This document shows positions 8,279-18,519 of a DNA stretch of 64,000 nt, piece by piece. The stretch lies in NCBI GenBank assembly GCA_023419175.1, contig JAEZYG010000057.1:1-64000 (forward strand). Direction: 5' to 3'. The translations under genes and the position numbers were made by a program. Within the stretch, counting starts at the first letter, position 1. Each line of letters opens with the position of its first letter. Source of the DNA: Actinomycetes bacterium. Lineage in GTDB: Bacteria; Actinomycetota; Actinomycetes; Propionibacteriales; Propionibacteriaceae. Below the pieces are notes generated by a model. The model was not told the DNA's origin. It ran no database searches and worked only from the letters and a program-made list of their open reading frames with translations.

Positions 8279-9901
8279 TCACTCGCTCAATGTGGTACCC
8301 ACACCGACGAAGGACAGACCCGTGATGGCGATCGGCTTGAAATCGACCAAGGTCTGGGCGTTATAAGCGGTCGGAGTCTTGCGATGGAAGAGCGGGTAGA
8401 GCGGAACAACCTCGGAGATATAGTCATAGAGATCGTGCCATACCTTGAGCTGTTCGTCGCCTTCAACCTGAACAGCGCGATCGAGCAACTCTTGAACCTT
8501 GGTGTATTCAGCGCTTCCCTTCCAGTGCATACGCTGATCGGTCCAGGTATCACCGGCATACCACCAACGCATGAGCAGGTCGGCATCCTGACCAAAGACG
8601 GAAGGATCACCAGGAGCCAGAACAACGTCATAAGCTTCGGGATTTCCATCAATAGTCGAGTAGACGTCGGAAGACTTCTTCTCTTCAAAGACGACCTCAA
8701 GACCTGCAGCTTCAAGATTCTGCTTGATCGTCGGACGAACCTGTGAGAACCATCCGTGATCGCTACAGAGCAGACGAACCTTCTTCAAACCAGTCTCAGC
8801 CAACAAGGACTTCGCCTTCTCCACGTCATGGGTGTAGACGGTAGAGGCTTCCTTATAGGTGGGATGTTCCTTCTGGACGAAACAGGTAGCCGGGGTAGCC
8901 AGATCAGCCATGCCCTTAGTGCAGATCTCGTCATAGTTGACGGCATAGAGGATAGCCTGACGGTTCTTCACATCAGACATCGGGTTGGACGCATCGCAGT
9001 TGAACATCATGAAGACCAAACCGAAGCCTTGAAGAGCGGCAACCTTGTTGGGATCTTTCATGGCGGTCAGATCGGTAGCGGAGACAGCATCGATCGCCTG
9101 GACAGTTCCCGAGGTCAAAGCGTTGGTACGCGTCGTATTCTCGGGCATGATATTCCAGATCATCTTCGCAGCGAGAGCAGGCTTGGGACCGTTGTACTTC
9201 TCGTTGCGCTCGAAGAGTACCGTCTGGGAAGCAGCACCGTTATCGGTCATGATATAGGCGCCAGTACCGACCGGATTGCGATCGAATTCCTTACGCTTGT
9301 CTTCAGTATCAACCAAAGCCTTGGGAACGATCTTGACCACCGAAAGACGCTCAGCGACCAAGGAGAAGGCATATTTGAGCTTGATGACGACAGTGGATTC
9401 ATCCTTGGCGCTTACCGAGTCGAGGAAGGCCAAGAAGGTGGCATAGAGAGACTTATTTGCCGGATCGAGAACGCGCTCGAAGGAATAGACGACGTCGTCT
9501 ACGGTCACGGCTTCGCCGGTGGAGAATACCGCGCCATCACGCAAGGTCACTTCATAGGTCGTATCGTCAACCTTGACCGGCAATTCCTTACCCAATGCGG
9601 CATAGGCCTGGGTGGAAACAGGATCGAGTTCAGTCAGACCTTCCAAGGTATGCCAGTTAGCAGCCAGGGTCAGAGCCGACGTGGTGGTCATCGGGTCATA
9701 TCCATTGGTACCCAGCTCATAGCTGATACCAGCTTTGATAACACCGTCTTTACTAGCGGCAGCATTGGAAGAGCCTTGAGCTTCCCCTTCTTTCTTAGAG
9801 CCACAGGCGCTCAGGGTAGCGGCGAAGCCAGCAGCCAGACCAAGACTTCCCGTCAGCTTGAAAAAATCACGACGGCTAGTTCCACGGGTTGCATTCAACA
9901 T
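8279..9901 (-). CDS. satA: Tat-exported substrate-binding lipoprotein of the sialate ABC importer
   Basis: Extracellular solute-binding protein family 5 (peptide/nickel/sialate type), 540 residues. The N-terminus has a twin-arginine motif (SRRDFFKLTG) and then a lipobox ending at Cys33 (LSAC), so it is predicted to cross folded through Tat and be lipid-anchored. Internal family features include the segment around YEVTLRDGAVFSTGE and the conserved VDDVVYSFERV. GAGGGAG precedes the ATG. It is the first gene of the operon and has its own promoter and operator-like palindrome. Sialic acid as ligand is inferred from the nan/nag genes downstream. Confidence 0.85.
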   Translation of the reverse strand: MLNATRGTSRRDFFKLTGSLGLAAGFAATLSACGSKKEGEAQGSSNAAASKDGVIKAGISYELGTNGYDPMTTTSALTLAANWHTLEGLTELDPVSTQAYAALGKELPVKVDDTTYEVTLRDGAVFSTGEAVTVDDVVYSFERVLDPANKSLYATFLAFLDSVSAKDESTVVIKLKYAFSLVAERLSVVKIVPKALVDTEDKRKEFDRNPVGTGAYIMTDNGAASQTVLFERNEKYNGPKPALAAKMIWNIMPENTTRTNALTSGTVQAIDAVSATDLTAMKDPNKVAALQGFGLVFMMFNCDASNPMSDVKNRQAILYAVNYDEICTKGMADLATPATCFVQKEHPTYKEASTVYTHDVEKAKSLLAETGLKKVRLLCSDHGWFSQVRPTIKQNLEAAGLEVVFEEKKSSDVYSTIDGNPEAYDVVLAPGDPSVFGQDADLLMRWWYAGDTWTDQRMHWKGSAEYTKVQELLDRAVQVEGDEQLKVWHDLYDYISEVVPLYPLFHRKTPTAYNAQTLVDFKPIAITGLSFVGVGTTLSE

Positions 9902-9920
9902 TGAACTCCCTCATTCGAAG

Positions 9921-9954
9921 TCGGACATCATATGTCTGATATTGCACTTACCAA
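9921..9954 (-). promoter_or_regulatory. satA promoter with overlapping palindromic operator
   Basis: On the minus strand, TTGGTA (9949-9954) and TATGAT (9927-9932) are separated by 16 bp, a good sigma-70-like promoter. The -10 box lies inside a 19-bp palindrome (9921-9939) of form TCnGACAT-nnn-ATGTCnGA. The expected start of transcription is near 9920, giving a leader of about 20 nt to the ATG at 9901. A repressor bound here would block polymerase. The geometry resembles FadR-type GntR operators, the family to which many NanR proteins belong. No regulator gene is in the window. Confidence 0.6.
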
Positions 9955-10096
9955 TTTACCATCGCCACACCCAAGAACCTAGAATTCCATAAGAGAAATT
10001 CGATAACGATATGGACTCAATTTTCTCGTCTTGATCCGCTACCTCTCATGCTTCTACACGTGCCGAGGAGACAGCATCGACATATCTCGCTATCTG

Positions 10097-10924
10097 TCAA
10101 TATAAGATCGTTGACATCGTGGCGATCTGGCGCATACCGACAGACAGGTACAGATGATAGGCCACACGGTTATAGGAATTGACATATAGGGAGATCTTCG
10201 GAAAACGTCTGCGCGCTAAGAGGAGTACCTGAGCAAAAGCAGAAGGAGCAAGACGACGCCCCCTCAGATGGGGAGCCATCCATACCCCTTCGATCTGAGC
10301 CCTATCGCGATACCAACACCCGATCTCTGATTTGAACCAAAATTGTCCGTCCGCATAGGCGCCAAAAGACATCCCAGAGGCGATAAGAGTCGAGATATAG
10401 CGCCGATAGCTCGCAGCGCAATCCAACGGACCGACTTCTTCCTCATACATGGCGACAGCCGCACGATAATAAGGATATTCCTCATCGCTATTGACCAGAC
10501 GGACTCTAAGATCTGGAGGCAAGATGGGATCGTGGTCGATGAAAAACAGCGGCTGATTACCTCGTATCTGACGGGGATCACCCCAACTTCTCCCCCATCG
10601 ATCAATCAAAGCTCGATAGATACCCTGTACGCTTGCCGACGGCCCCATAATCGATGCCGTTTGATCTCGAGGACCGATATATTCGGCAAAGGGAGCGTGG
10701 GATTCTTCATCGCCGATAACCGACAAATTCACCCCATCATGGCATAGAGCGACTAAGGAACCGTCCACCTCATATCCCCAGATCGGACAGCCGAGATCTT
10801 CTCGCTCAATTCCTTGATGGGCGATACGCGAGGCGAGGAATAACGACTCATATGGATGGCGTTCACACAGCTCTAAGGCATCACTGCGATCGCTTTCCGT
10901 CAGCAGACGCACCCTGCCGCTCAT
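10097..10924 (-). CDS. GNAT acetyltransferase with N-terminal DUF4081-like part
   Basis: 275 residues. The first 120 or so resemble the domain found in front of many actinobacterial GNAT proteins. The C-terminal half is a GNAT fold, with the acetyl-CoA loop seen as [13 protein letters not shown] and the late motif [16 protein letters not shown]. Substrate unknown. Its ATG overlaps the ispG stop (ATGA), so it is translated with ispG; this pairing seems conserved in Propionibacteriaceae as I recall, though a role in isoprenoid synthesis is not implied. Confidence 0.75.
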   Translation of the reverse strand: MSGRVRLLTESDRSDALELCERHPYESLFLASRIAHQGIEREDLGCPIWGYEVDGSLVALCHDGVNLSVIGDEESHAPFAEYIGPRDQTASIMGPSASVQGIYRALIDRWGRSWGDPRQIRGNQPLFFIDHDPILPPDLRVRLVNSDEEYPYYRAAVAMYEEEVGPLDCAASYRRYISTLIASGMSFGAYADGQFWFKSEIGCWYRDRAQIEGVWMAPHLRGRRLAPSAFAQVLLLARRRFPKISLYVNSYNRVAYHLYLSVGMRQIATMSTILY

Positions 10925-12078
10925 GAGATGATATCCACGCTCACTTTCCCGCTCTCCTGGGCACCCATCTCATCTGCAATGCGATGAGCCTCACGGATGA
11001 GACGATCGACGATCTCGCTCTCCGGCACGGTATCGATCACCTCGCCCTTCACGAAGATCTGTCCGCGTCCATTGCCAGAAGCGACTCCCAGATCGGCTTC
11101 CCGAGCTTCTCCAGGACCGTTGACGATACATCCCATCACCGCCACACGGATAGGAACAGTCATATCTTTCAAAGCCTCGGTGACCTGATTGGCCAAGGTA
11201 TAGACATCGACTTGGGCTCGTCCGCAGCTAGGACATGAAACGATCTCAAATTGGCGTGGACGCAAGTTGAGAGATTCCAAAATCTTGATACCGACTTTCA
11301 CTTCCTCCACAGGAGGAGCTGACAAGGAGACGCGAATAGTGTCGCCGATTCCTTGAGAGAGCAGAGCTCCGAAAGCAACCGCCGATTTCACCGTTCCTTG
11401 AAAAGCTGGTCCAGCTTCGGTCACTCCAAGATGTAAGGGATAATCGCATGCCTCGGACAGACGTCGATAGGCATCGATCATGATGACAGGATCGTGATGT
11501 TTTACCGAGATACCGAAATCGTAGAAGCCCACCTGCTCGAAAAGAGCGGCTTCATTAAGAGCTGAGCGCACCAAAGCGCCGGCAGGATCTGTGGCATAAA
11601 GATCGTGGAGACGCTTATCTAAAGAACCTGCATTGATACCGATACGTAAAGCCGTACCGTGTTCAGACGCCTTCTCAGCAATCTGGGCAATCTTATCGTC
11701 AAATGCCTTGATGTTCCCAGGATTAACCCTCACGCCAGCGCATCCGGCTTCGATCGCAGCAAAGACATAGCGAGGTTGGAAATGGATATCGGCGATAACT
11801 GGAATCTTCGATTGAGCAGCGATAGCCGGCAAAGCATCGGCATCATCTTGGCTGGGGACAGCCACGCGGATGATATCGCATCCAGCGGCAGTCAGTTCAG
11901 CGATCTGCTGCAATGTGGCATTGACATCGCTGGTCAACGTCGTCGTCATGGATTGGACAGTAATGGGGGCATCTCCACCCACTGCGGTAGAGCCCACGCG
12001 AACCTTGCGGGTAGGTCGCCGTGGAGATACTAGAGGCAGGTCATTTCGCTTCTGCGGCACACCTAGATTGATGCTCAT
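10921..12078 (-). CDS. ispG: 4-hydroxy-3-methylbut-2-enyl diphosphate synthase (GcpE)
   Basis: Converts methylerythritol cyclodiphosphate to HMB-PP in the MEP isoprenoid pathway, using a 4Fe-4S cluster. The 385-residue short bacterial form has a TIM barrel followed by a ferredoxin-like domain whose cluster ligands are seen as SCPSCGR and [11 protein letters not shown]. The start is the ATG giving [10 protein letters not shown], preceded by AAGGAAG; the open frame runs 18 codons further upstream without a ribosome site. In many actinobacteria dxr and rseP precede ispG; here the upstream neighbour is the divergent M16-like cassette. Confidence 0.93.
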   Translation of the reverse strand: MSINLGVPQKRNDLPLVSPRRPTRKVRVGSTAVGGDAPITVQSMTTTLTSDVNATLQQIAELTAAGCDIIRVAVPSQDDADALPAIAAQSKIPVIADIHFQPRYVFAAIEAGCAGVRVNPGNIKAFDDKIAQIAEKASEHGTALRIGINAGSLDKRLHDLYATDPAGALVRSALNEAALFEQVGFYDFGISVKHHDPVIMIDAYRRLSEACDYPLHLGVTEAGPAFQGTVKSAVAFGALLSQGIGDTIRVSLSAPPVEEVKVGIKILESLNLRPRQFEIVSCPSCGRAQVDVYTLANQVTEALKDMTVPIRVAVMGCIVNGPGEAREADLGVASGNGRGQIFVKGEVIDTVPESEIVDRLIREAHRIADEMGAQESGKVSVDIIS

Positions 12079-12182
12079 CTCTCGCTTCCTTATTCTCGGC
12101 CTCCTCCAGAGTAGTCCATAGGACGAAGGCAACCATATTGAACTAGATAGACTTGCGCTATGCAGCGAGATCAGGAGCAGCG

Positions 12183-14252
12183 ATGATCCAATGGAATAAC
12201 GTCAACGGATATCCATGGCAAATCTATGACGATGCCACCACAGACGAAAATATCTATCGTCTCGGCATCGAAATAGACTATGGATTCATTGACGAAAAGC
12301 TTTCTGACTACGGTATTTTAGGTCATTCTCTGGGTGCTTTGGTGCGGGAATTGGAACGCCCTCTAGAGATGGGAAGGGTGGTTATTCCTCATGTTTCCAT
12401 CCTTACCACTGGCATACGTACAGCTATAGAATTCGTCGGCGCACCCCATATCGTCATCGCCTCATGGCGACGTCTCATGGAAATTTTTAACGACCCATCC
12501 TGTTTGGAATTGGGCTTACCCATTGAATTCCCCCCACTCGCTTGGCCCCATTCCCTAGCAGTTCGGACGGGGGCATCGACAGCGACATTGGACCTTGCAT
12601 CTTTCACACCTCTTAGCCATACCCCCTATGGAGGACATGATCTCGATACGATCTGCCAGTTCATCTCCTTGCTAGCTCCTTGGAATAGGCGTTATAAGGT
12701 GTTGTGCTATGCCACCGATGAGCAGATCGCCGCTCAAGCCCAACAGATCCTTCACCAAGCGACTACGAAAAATGCCGATGCTCTCATCGCCCGTTTTCAC
12801 CAAGACGATGATCCTCTTGCCTCTCTATCCTTTCCAAGCGCCCCTGAAGCTCAAGGGGATAATCCGAACTCTCGACTTCCTTTTTCCCTTGCCATTACAG
12901 ATTTTGAACAAGAACGTCTCCCTCTGTTTTCAATTCTCATACCGATGAGCGCCAATTCCTTGGCGGCAATCTCAGCATGGCGCTATCTGATCGCCCGCAA
13001 TCAGGTCGCCTACGATTTTGCAGCTCCAGTCGCTATTGAAATGGTGGAGACACGGGAGGGTATCTGCGCATCTTTCTTCATTCCGTCTAGGAATAGCCAT
13101 GAGCAGATCATCACCCGTCTGCGAGATGATCTGCTTTTCTCACCCACATTAGATGACGAGGAATTGCTCGACGTCTTGGTGAATTTTACGGAAAGTTTCC
13201 ACGAGGCGATCTGGATGAGAGGTAGCTATCTAGCCTGCGGTCGTCTAGACGATACAGTGCATCTTGATGATGTGAGAACTATCCTCACCACGGCATCTGA
13301 AAGCGCCCACCTCAGTTTCTTTCCCCTCACAGACGATGACAGCCATAGCGATACGAAAAACCTCTGTGAAAGCTATCCAATCTATCCCTATCCACATATA
13401 GACGACATACGCGTTCAACGCAGCTATTTTCTTACCTGCTCCCACTCGCTTGCTCCTCAGAATCAACCCATTCCCTACCGTCTCCATATAGGTGAACGAG
13501 GTATACAACTGAGTCTGATTCACTCCTCTCAAGCCAAGACTCCGCCAAGCCAGAGAGCATTCCTCTATGAGCAGGTTATCTGCGCGATCGTTCATGGCAA
13601 TGTCGCAATCACTGTGATCGATCACACCATGCGAAAATCGACCATCCCTATCGACCTGGGAAGGGATAGTTTGACCCAAAAAGAGACGATTCTCAACGCG
13701 ATACGTTCTGCCTCCCCCACAGCTCTCATCATCGAATCGGATATACCTATCGCCGATTCTTTCGCCCTTCTAAAGCCCGGCGTGAGCAAAATGCGACACT
13801 TCCTTCGAACGATAGTGGCGGTCGCGATCGCTGGGGCTCTTTGTCTAAACGCTCCCAGCGTAGCTATCACTGCTGTGAACTCTTGGAAAGCATCTAGCGC
13901 ATACAGGATGTCTCTTTATGCCTCTCCTATCTTTCTATCGGACGGGATGAGCATGGAAATCTCCGATATTTCCTCCTCTCATAAAGAGCTCTCATTTAGC
14001 ATGAACCTATGCGCTCAATCCGGTGATATATCCATCTCTCCAGATGAGATCTTGCACAATTTCATGCTCAAATACCCCGATGGAAGACTGCTATTACCTA
14101 CCAATAGGCTCGATATGGACACGATCGTCTTAGCTAGTGGCACATGCCATTCTTTGCCCCTTCATTTCGACTCCCCCGCATCTGACTCTCACGTCAGCTT
14201 GAACTATAGAAGTAGAAATGGTGAGGACGATATTGACTGGGAGCTGTCATGA
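12183..14252 (+). CDS. Membrane protein with degenerate M16-peptidase-like body and extracellular two-Cys domain
   Basis: Not recognised as a named gene; 689 residues. Residues 1 to about 430 read like two M16-type lobes (for example the alternation around [17 protein letters not shown] and the later [14 protein letters not shown]). Where an M16 enzyme has HxxEH after a G-rich turn, this protein has [11 protein letters not shown], so the zinc site is gone. A PH-like segment follows (about 435-535), then one helix (about 541-562), then an ectodomain with Cys610 and Cys655. Predicted cytoplasmic body, outside C-terminus. AGGAG precedes the ATG. The next gene starts inside its stop codon and is a paralogue. 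Confidence 0.8.
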   Translation: MIQWNNVNGYPWQIYDDATTDENIYRLGIEIDYGFIDEKLSDYGILGHSLGALVRELERPLEMGRVVIPHVSILTTGIRTAIEFVGAPHIVIASWRRLMEIFNDPSCLELGLPIEFPPLAWPHSLAVRTGASTATLDLASFTPLSHTPYGGHDLDTICQFISLLAPWNRRYKVLCYATDEQIAAQAQQILHQATTKNADALIARFHQDDDPLASLSFPSAPEAQGDNPNSRLPFSLAITDFEQERLPLFSILIPMSANSLAAISAWRYLIARNQVAYDFAAPVAIEMVETREGICASFFIPSRNSHEQIITRLRDDLLFSPTLDDEELLDVLVNFTESFHEAIWMRGSYLACGRLDDTVHLDDVRTILTTASESAHLSFFPLTDDDSHSDTKNLCESYPIYPYPHIDDIRVQRSYFLTCSHSLAPQNQPIPYRLHIGERGIQLSLIHSSQAKTPPSQRAFLYEQVICAIVHGNVAITVIDHTMRKSTIPIDLGRDSLTQKETILNAIRSASPTALIIESDIPIADSFALLKPGVSKMRHFLRTIVAVAIAGALCLNAPSVAITAVNSWKASSAYRMSLYASPIFLSDGMSMEISDISSSHKELSFSMNLCAQSGDISISPDEILHNFMLKYPDGRLLLPTNRLDMDTIVLASGTCHSLPLHFDSPASDSHVSLNYRSRNGEDDIDWELS

Positions 14253-16237
14253 TGCCCACACCAGATTTTTTGAATGAGAATCGCGATCAAGCATGGATTT
14301 TGCTTGCACATGACGATAAAGACGATCTCAGCGACTCTCGATATTCACTCGATCTGTACTTTTCCTTCGGGTATTGTCATGAACCCATCAACGGTAACGG
14401 CGCTCTTATGGCCGTTTTAGCCTCCCTCTCTACCTATCTTGAGAAGGAAAAACGTCATGATGCTGAATATTCCATATCGCCAGCGATGTGCTATACGCAG
14501 ATCACCATATCTGGCTCATCGCGTGCATGTATCGAATTAGCTGAATTAATTGAGCGATTCCTCACCCATTCCGATCTGATCTGGCATCATCTACCTACAG
14601 CTCCTCCCCCCGCCATGCCGTCTCGGATATGGATAGCAGACGATATCGTTCGCTTTGGAGCGATTTTCCCCATATGGCTTCCTCTCGATCGTGCAGAAAT
14701 GGTCAATCGTGACGCTCTAGCCGCTGTGATCGAGGCGATCAACCCTCATCATCGGCGCTGTCGTTTCGTATGGACAAGCGATCATCCCAGCCTTCACCGT
14801 TGCGTATTCACAGATTTTTCCAATCGAGGGATCCTGCCTCTTCCTCCTTGTGAACCAATCCACGATCAAGCGGCTACTTTGCCTACGGGAGAAGCCCTTA
14901 TGAGCTGCCTACTCCCCCATAACCGTATCGGAGATTCCGCCTGCTCAATTATCAAATCGACATTCCAGCGCAGTCTTGGACGCTATTATCCGTCCGCCGG
15001 CAATATCAGCGTTCAGATCACCTTTATCGATCACCGCTATCTGGTAACTTTCTATGCCGAATCTCTGCCCGCTCCGCTACGAACTGAGCTCTACCACGCT
15101 CTTTTCGCAGATATTCATCGAATCAGCGATACCCTGATAACAAATTCTCTTATCTTTACTCCCCACAGTGAATCTCGCAATGCGGCACTGTTGCATCTCT
15201 ATGCGGACTATAGCGATCCTGAACCCAGCTCGGCACAGGTGAAATATGCCATCGAGACGGCGATACGCTGCGCCCATATCAGGCAGATAGCTCATCAAGA
15301 CGGCTACGACTATTCACCGCATAAACCCATTGACCGCTCTCATCCCCATCGAGGGATCTGTGAGCATTCCCTAGGAAGTTATCCAGGCTATCCACCGATC
15401 CTGGAAAAGCGCCATGTCGACCTTTCCACTCTACGAAAGATCCGATATCGACGCTATCTGTCCAATCCAGAACCGATCTTTCCTGGTTGGCTTTACGCAG
15501 ACGCCTCTCGCGGCATCGTGGTTCGATATGGCATGTTGCAAATTCCTCCCACGATCATCTATCTATCCGAGGTGATCACGCAGATCCGCAGCCAGCACTA
15601 TATCTCTCTCATCGATCGATATGGACAGATCATCACGATCCCCATTGCCAAACATCGACGATCGGATATCCGATATCTCGATCACGCCTACCGACGCCAT
15701 TGTCCACAGGCGGGATCGATTAACCTTATCGATACGGTAGATATCCCCATCACCTTTTCGATCAGGCGCAATATCGTCACCACACTGATCGCTTTCCTCC
15801 TTGCCGGTGTACTAATGGCTCTTCCACGCCTCCCCGATTTTATGAAAGATCACTACTCCTTATCTCATGAGATCATTCACGTCGATGAAAAAACGAAAGT
15901 CGCTCTCCCGAATGAAACGACCATTTCTATCGACGAGATCGAGTACGTACACCCCTATCTCCAAGATGTGCCCATCACTTTCACAGTTCATATCTGCTCA
16001 ACAGATTCAGCCCAAAATCCCCATGAGATAAGCGATCCCTCATCGTTTAGGATCATCAATTACGATGGAGAGGTCATTGCGGGAGAATTCTTAGAACCAT
16101 CACCTCATAGTCATGATGGAAATTGTGTGACTATTCACAATTCTTACCGCATTGATGACGATTTACCAGATCTGTATGGTCTGCAGGTGGGATACCGTTA
16201 CGATGAGGGCAAAGAGATCTATTGGAGGCAGGTCTGA
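14249..16237 (+). CDS. Paralogous M16-like membrane protein
   Basis: 662 residues, with the same order of parts as its upstream neighbour: a degenerate M16-like body (about 1-400, the expected HxxEH replaced around GNGALMAVLASL), a PH-like segment (about 410-500), one membrane helix (about 508-525) and an ectodomain with Cys583 and Cys626. The cysteine spacing (43) is close to that of the first protein (45). Overall identity is low, so the duplication is old or the two were recruited as a heterodimer. Its ATG overlaps the upstream stop, and its stop overlaps the next start (TGATG). Catalysis is unlikely; a scaffold or sensor role is a guess. Confidence 0.8.
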   Translation: MMPTPDFLNENRDQAWILLAHDDKDDLSDSRYSLDLYFSFGYCHEPINGNGALMAVLASLSTYLEKEKRHDAEYSISPAMCYTQITISGSSRACIELAELIERFLTHSDLIWHHLPTAPPPAMPSRIWIADDIVRFGAIFPIWLPLDRAEMVNRDALAAVIEAINPHHRRCRFVWTSDHPSLHRCVFTDFSNRGILPLPPCEPIHDQAATLPTGEALMSCLLPHNRIGDSACSIIKSTFQRSLGRYYPSAGNISVQITFIDHRYLVTFYAESLPAPLRTELYHALFADIHRISDTLITNSLIFTPHSESRNAALLHLYADYSDPEPSSAQVKYAIETAIRCAHIRQIAHQDGYDYSPHKPIDRSHPHRGICEHSLGSYPGYPPILEKRHVDLSTLRKIRYRRYLSNPEPIFPGWLYADASRGIVVRYGMLQIPPTIIYLSEVITQIRSQHYISLIDRYGQIITIPIAKHRRSDIRYLDHAYRRHCPQAGSINLIDTVDIPITFSIRRNIVTTLIAFLLAGVLMALPRLPDFMKDHYSLSHEIIHVDEKTKVALPNETTISIDEIEYVHPYLQDVPITFTVHICSTDSAQNPHEISDPSSFRIINYDGEVIAGEFLEPSPHSHDGNCVTIHNSYRIDDDLPDLYGLQVGYRYDEGKEIYWRQV

Positions 16238-17376
16238 TGGATTCAACTCCCCTGAGCGCATGTGACATCGACTCCTATGAGCGCTGGCATGACCATATCT
16301 CAACGGTTGCTTCTTTGAGACGATGCACTATCCAATCCTTAGATCTCAGCGATGAGGATCTGTCGGATATCGACATGGAAGGTGCGGTCTTTCTCGGCTG
16401 TCAACTTCCGTCTGGAATGATCGATACGATGAGACAGAAAGGTGCGTTGATCTTCCCCGCCTTCGACAATCTTCCTTTTAATGCCTACCGCTCACACCTC
16501 TATGAAGCCGATGAACTCTACGATGCAATCTTTTCTGGCAATCTCTATGCCGATACCGCCGATGCTCGTATCTATTCGTGGACGAGATCGCTCCATACTC
16601 CCTCCCCAATTCATGCAACCTTGGCGATGAGTCTGCACGATCATGCGATCAGCACAGCTCTTGAAGAATATTTAAGGGATATCGATTTTCACTCGACGGT
16701 TGGCGTAATGGGCGGACACGCCTATGAGCGCGGAAGTGACGACTATGTGGGAGCTGTCCGTCTGGGATCTCAACTTGCCCTCCACGGATTTACCGTCTTG
16801 ACCGGCGGAGGTCCTGGAGCGATGGAAGCGACAAATCTGGGAGCCTATCTAGCAGGACGCTATCCCGTTTTGGTATCCGCTATCGACCATCTCGCTTCGA
16901 TCCCCACATTCCATACCGACTCGACAGCATGGGTTGCATCAGCATTGGAAATCCGCGCCCAATTTCCTCCAAGCGCTCCGTCCATCTCCGTCCCCACCTG
17001 GTATTACGGACATGAACCATCCAATGTCTTTTCAACGCATATCGCCAAATATTTCTCCAATGCGATCCGCGAAGACATGCTCCTTCAACAATGCCGGGCA
17101 GGAATCGTCTTCTTACCGGGAGCAGCAGGAACAGTTCAAGAGATCTTCCAGGCTGCAACGAGCAATTTCTACTGCGCCGATCCTGAAAAGATCACTCCGA
17201 TGATTTTCGTTGGAAAGGATCACTGGCTTAAGGACTTGCCCGCTTGGCCTTTACTTTCTTCCCTTGCCAGCGGACGAATGTCCGATGCTATCGCCCTCGT
17301 AGATGATATCGATGATGCCGTCGCCTGGTTGAATGACCACCGCAACAGGCGTCAGCACTCATCTGAAGAATCGTGA
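16237..17376 (+). CDS. LOG-like Rossmann nucleotide-binding protein with pentapeptide-like N-terminus
   Basis: 379 residues. Residues about 25-60 show pentapeptide-like periodicity (LDLSDEDLSDIDMEGAVF). The main domain has the LOG/TIGR00730 motif GGGPGAMEA and a second motif written PGAAGTVQE where the family usually has PGGxGTxxE. LOG proteins release the base from nucleoside 5'-monophosphates; the Gly-to-Ala change may alter activity. The start is the ATG overlapping the previous stop by one base, with GGAGG 7 nt upstream. Its 3' end overlaps the convergent rlmN by 25 nt. It is the third gene of the M16-like cassette. Confidence 0.8.
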   Translation: MDSTPLSACDIDSYERWHDHISTVASLRRCTIQSLDLSDEDLSDIDMEGAVFLGCQLPSGMIDTMRQKGALIFPAFDNLPFNAYRSHLYEADELYDAIFSGNLYADTADARIYSWTRSLHTPSPIHATLAMSLHDHAISTALEEYLRDIDFHSTVGVMGGHAYERGSDDYVGAVRLGSQLALHGFTVLTGGGPGAMEATNLGAYLAGRYPVLVSAIDHLASIPTFHTDSTAWVASALEIRAQFPPSAPSISVPTWYYGHEPSNVFSTHIAKYFSNAIREDMLLQQCRAGIVFLPGAAGTVQEIFQAATSNFYCADPEKITPMIFVGKDHWLKDLPAWPLLSSLASGRMSDAIALVDDIDDAVAWLNDHRNRRQHSSEES

Positions 17377-18512
17377 TCTTTAGAAGATAGAGCATCTTTG
17401 ACAGCGCTCGCCAACTGTCCGCATGCTCCGTCAATATCTTGTCCGCGAGATTCCCTGATCGTTACCGGCACTCCAGCTGCCTCCAGACGAGCAACGAACT
17501 CCCTCTCGTCTTGTGGATCCGAACGAGTCCACTGAGAACCTGGAGTGGGATTGAGTGGGATCAAATTCACATGGAACCATCCCCAATCCCCTCTTGACTT
17601 CAGCTTCTTAGCCAGAAGATCCGCCCGCCATGCCTGATCGTTCATCTTGCGAATCATGATGTATTCAATCGAGACGCGCCGTTTCGTCTCACGGGCATAA
17701 TCCCATGCGGCATCGAGAATCTGATCGACTTTGAAATGTTTATTCAAAGGAACGAGTTCGTCGCGCAATTCATCGTCCGGGGCGTGGAGGGAAACCGCCA
17801 AAGTCAGCGGGAGAGATTCACGAGCCATCTGCTGAATACGCGGAACCATTCCCACGGTGGAGACGGTGATCCCACGCGCTGAAATTCCTAAACCATCAGG
17901 AACAGGAGCGTTAAGAATACGGATCGCCTTCATCACATCGCGATAATTTGCCATCGGCTCACCCATCCCCATGAAGACGATATTGGTGATATGGCGCGCG
18001 CTGGTCGGATATTGTCCTGAGCGAAGACGTCTCTCAGCTTCATAGACTTGCCATACGATCTCGGCGGTGGTCAGATTGCGCTGCAATCCACCTTGTCCGG
18101 TGGCGCAGAAAGGACAATTCATTCCACAGCCCGCCTCAGATGAAATACAGATCGTCGCACGATCCGGATAGAGCATGATAACCGATTCAATCACCACACC
18201 ATCAAAAGCTTTCCATGCGATCTTGATCGTGGTACCCCGATCGGCTTTCTGCTCGAAAATCACCTCTAGAAGAGGAGGGAAAAGCTCATCGGCGAGGCGA
18301 GTTCTCAAAGTAGCGGGTAGATCCGTCCACGAATCCACGTCCGGATTGAGACGTTGAAAAAGCTGAGTGGAGATCTGCTTCGCTCTAAATTTCGGCAACC
18401 CTAAAGTGGACATGACCGTCAAACGCTCATCTGGCTCTAAATCCATCCAATGCAGCGGCGGTTTTTTAGGACTGCGGAATTTTCCTGTCAGATCAATTGA
18501 ATCCTGAAGCAT
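17352..18512 (-). CDS. rlmN: 23S rRNA/tRNA adenine C2-methyltransferase (radical SAM)
   Basis: Methylates C2 of A2503 in 23S rRNA and A37 of some tRNAs. The 386-residue protein has the radical-SAM cluster CGMNCPFC, the segment FMGMGEPMANY, and the second catalytic cysteine in RGQDIDGACGQL near the C-terminus. GAGG precedes the ATG, 7 nt after the cdsA stop. It forms the 3' end of the leftward rpsB-tsf-pyrH-frr-cdsA-rlmN cluster and overlaps the convergent LOG-like gene. Confidence 0.95.
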   Translation of the reverse strand: MLQDSIDLTGKFRSPKKPPLHWMDLEPDERLTVMSTLGLPKFRAKQISTQLFQRLNPDVDSWTDLPATLRTRLADELFPPLLEVIFEQKADRGTTIKIAWKAFDGVVIESVIMLYPDRATICISSEAGCGMNCPFCATGQGGLQRNLTTAEIVWQVYEAERRLRSGQYPTSARHITNIVFMGMGEPMANYRDVMKAIRILNAPVPDGLGISARGITVSTVGMVPRIQQMARESLPLTLAVSLHAPDDELRDELVPLNKHFKVDQILDAAWDYARETKRRVSIEYIMIRKMNDQAWRADLLAKKLKSRGDWGWFHVNLIPLNPTPGSQWTRSDPQDEREFVARLEAAGVPVTIRESRGQDIDGACGQLASAVKDALSSKDHDSSDEC

Positions 18513-18519
18513 ATCGTCC

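Noticed and set aside
8756..9904. 382-codon plus-strand open frame opposite satA
   Set aside because: Antisense shadow: satA has a clear signal peptide, lipobox and ribosome site, while this frame has no motif.
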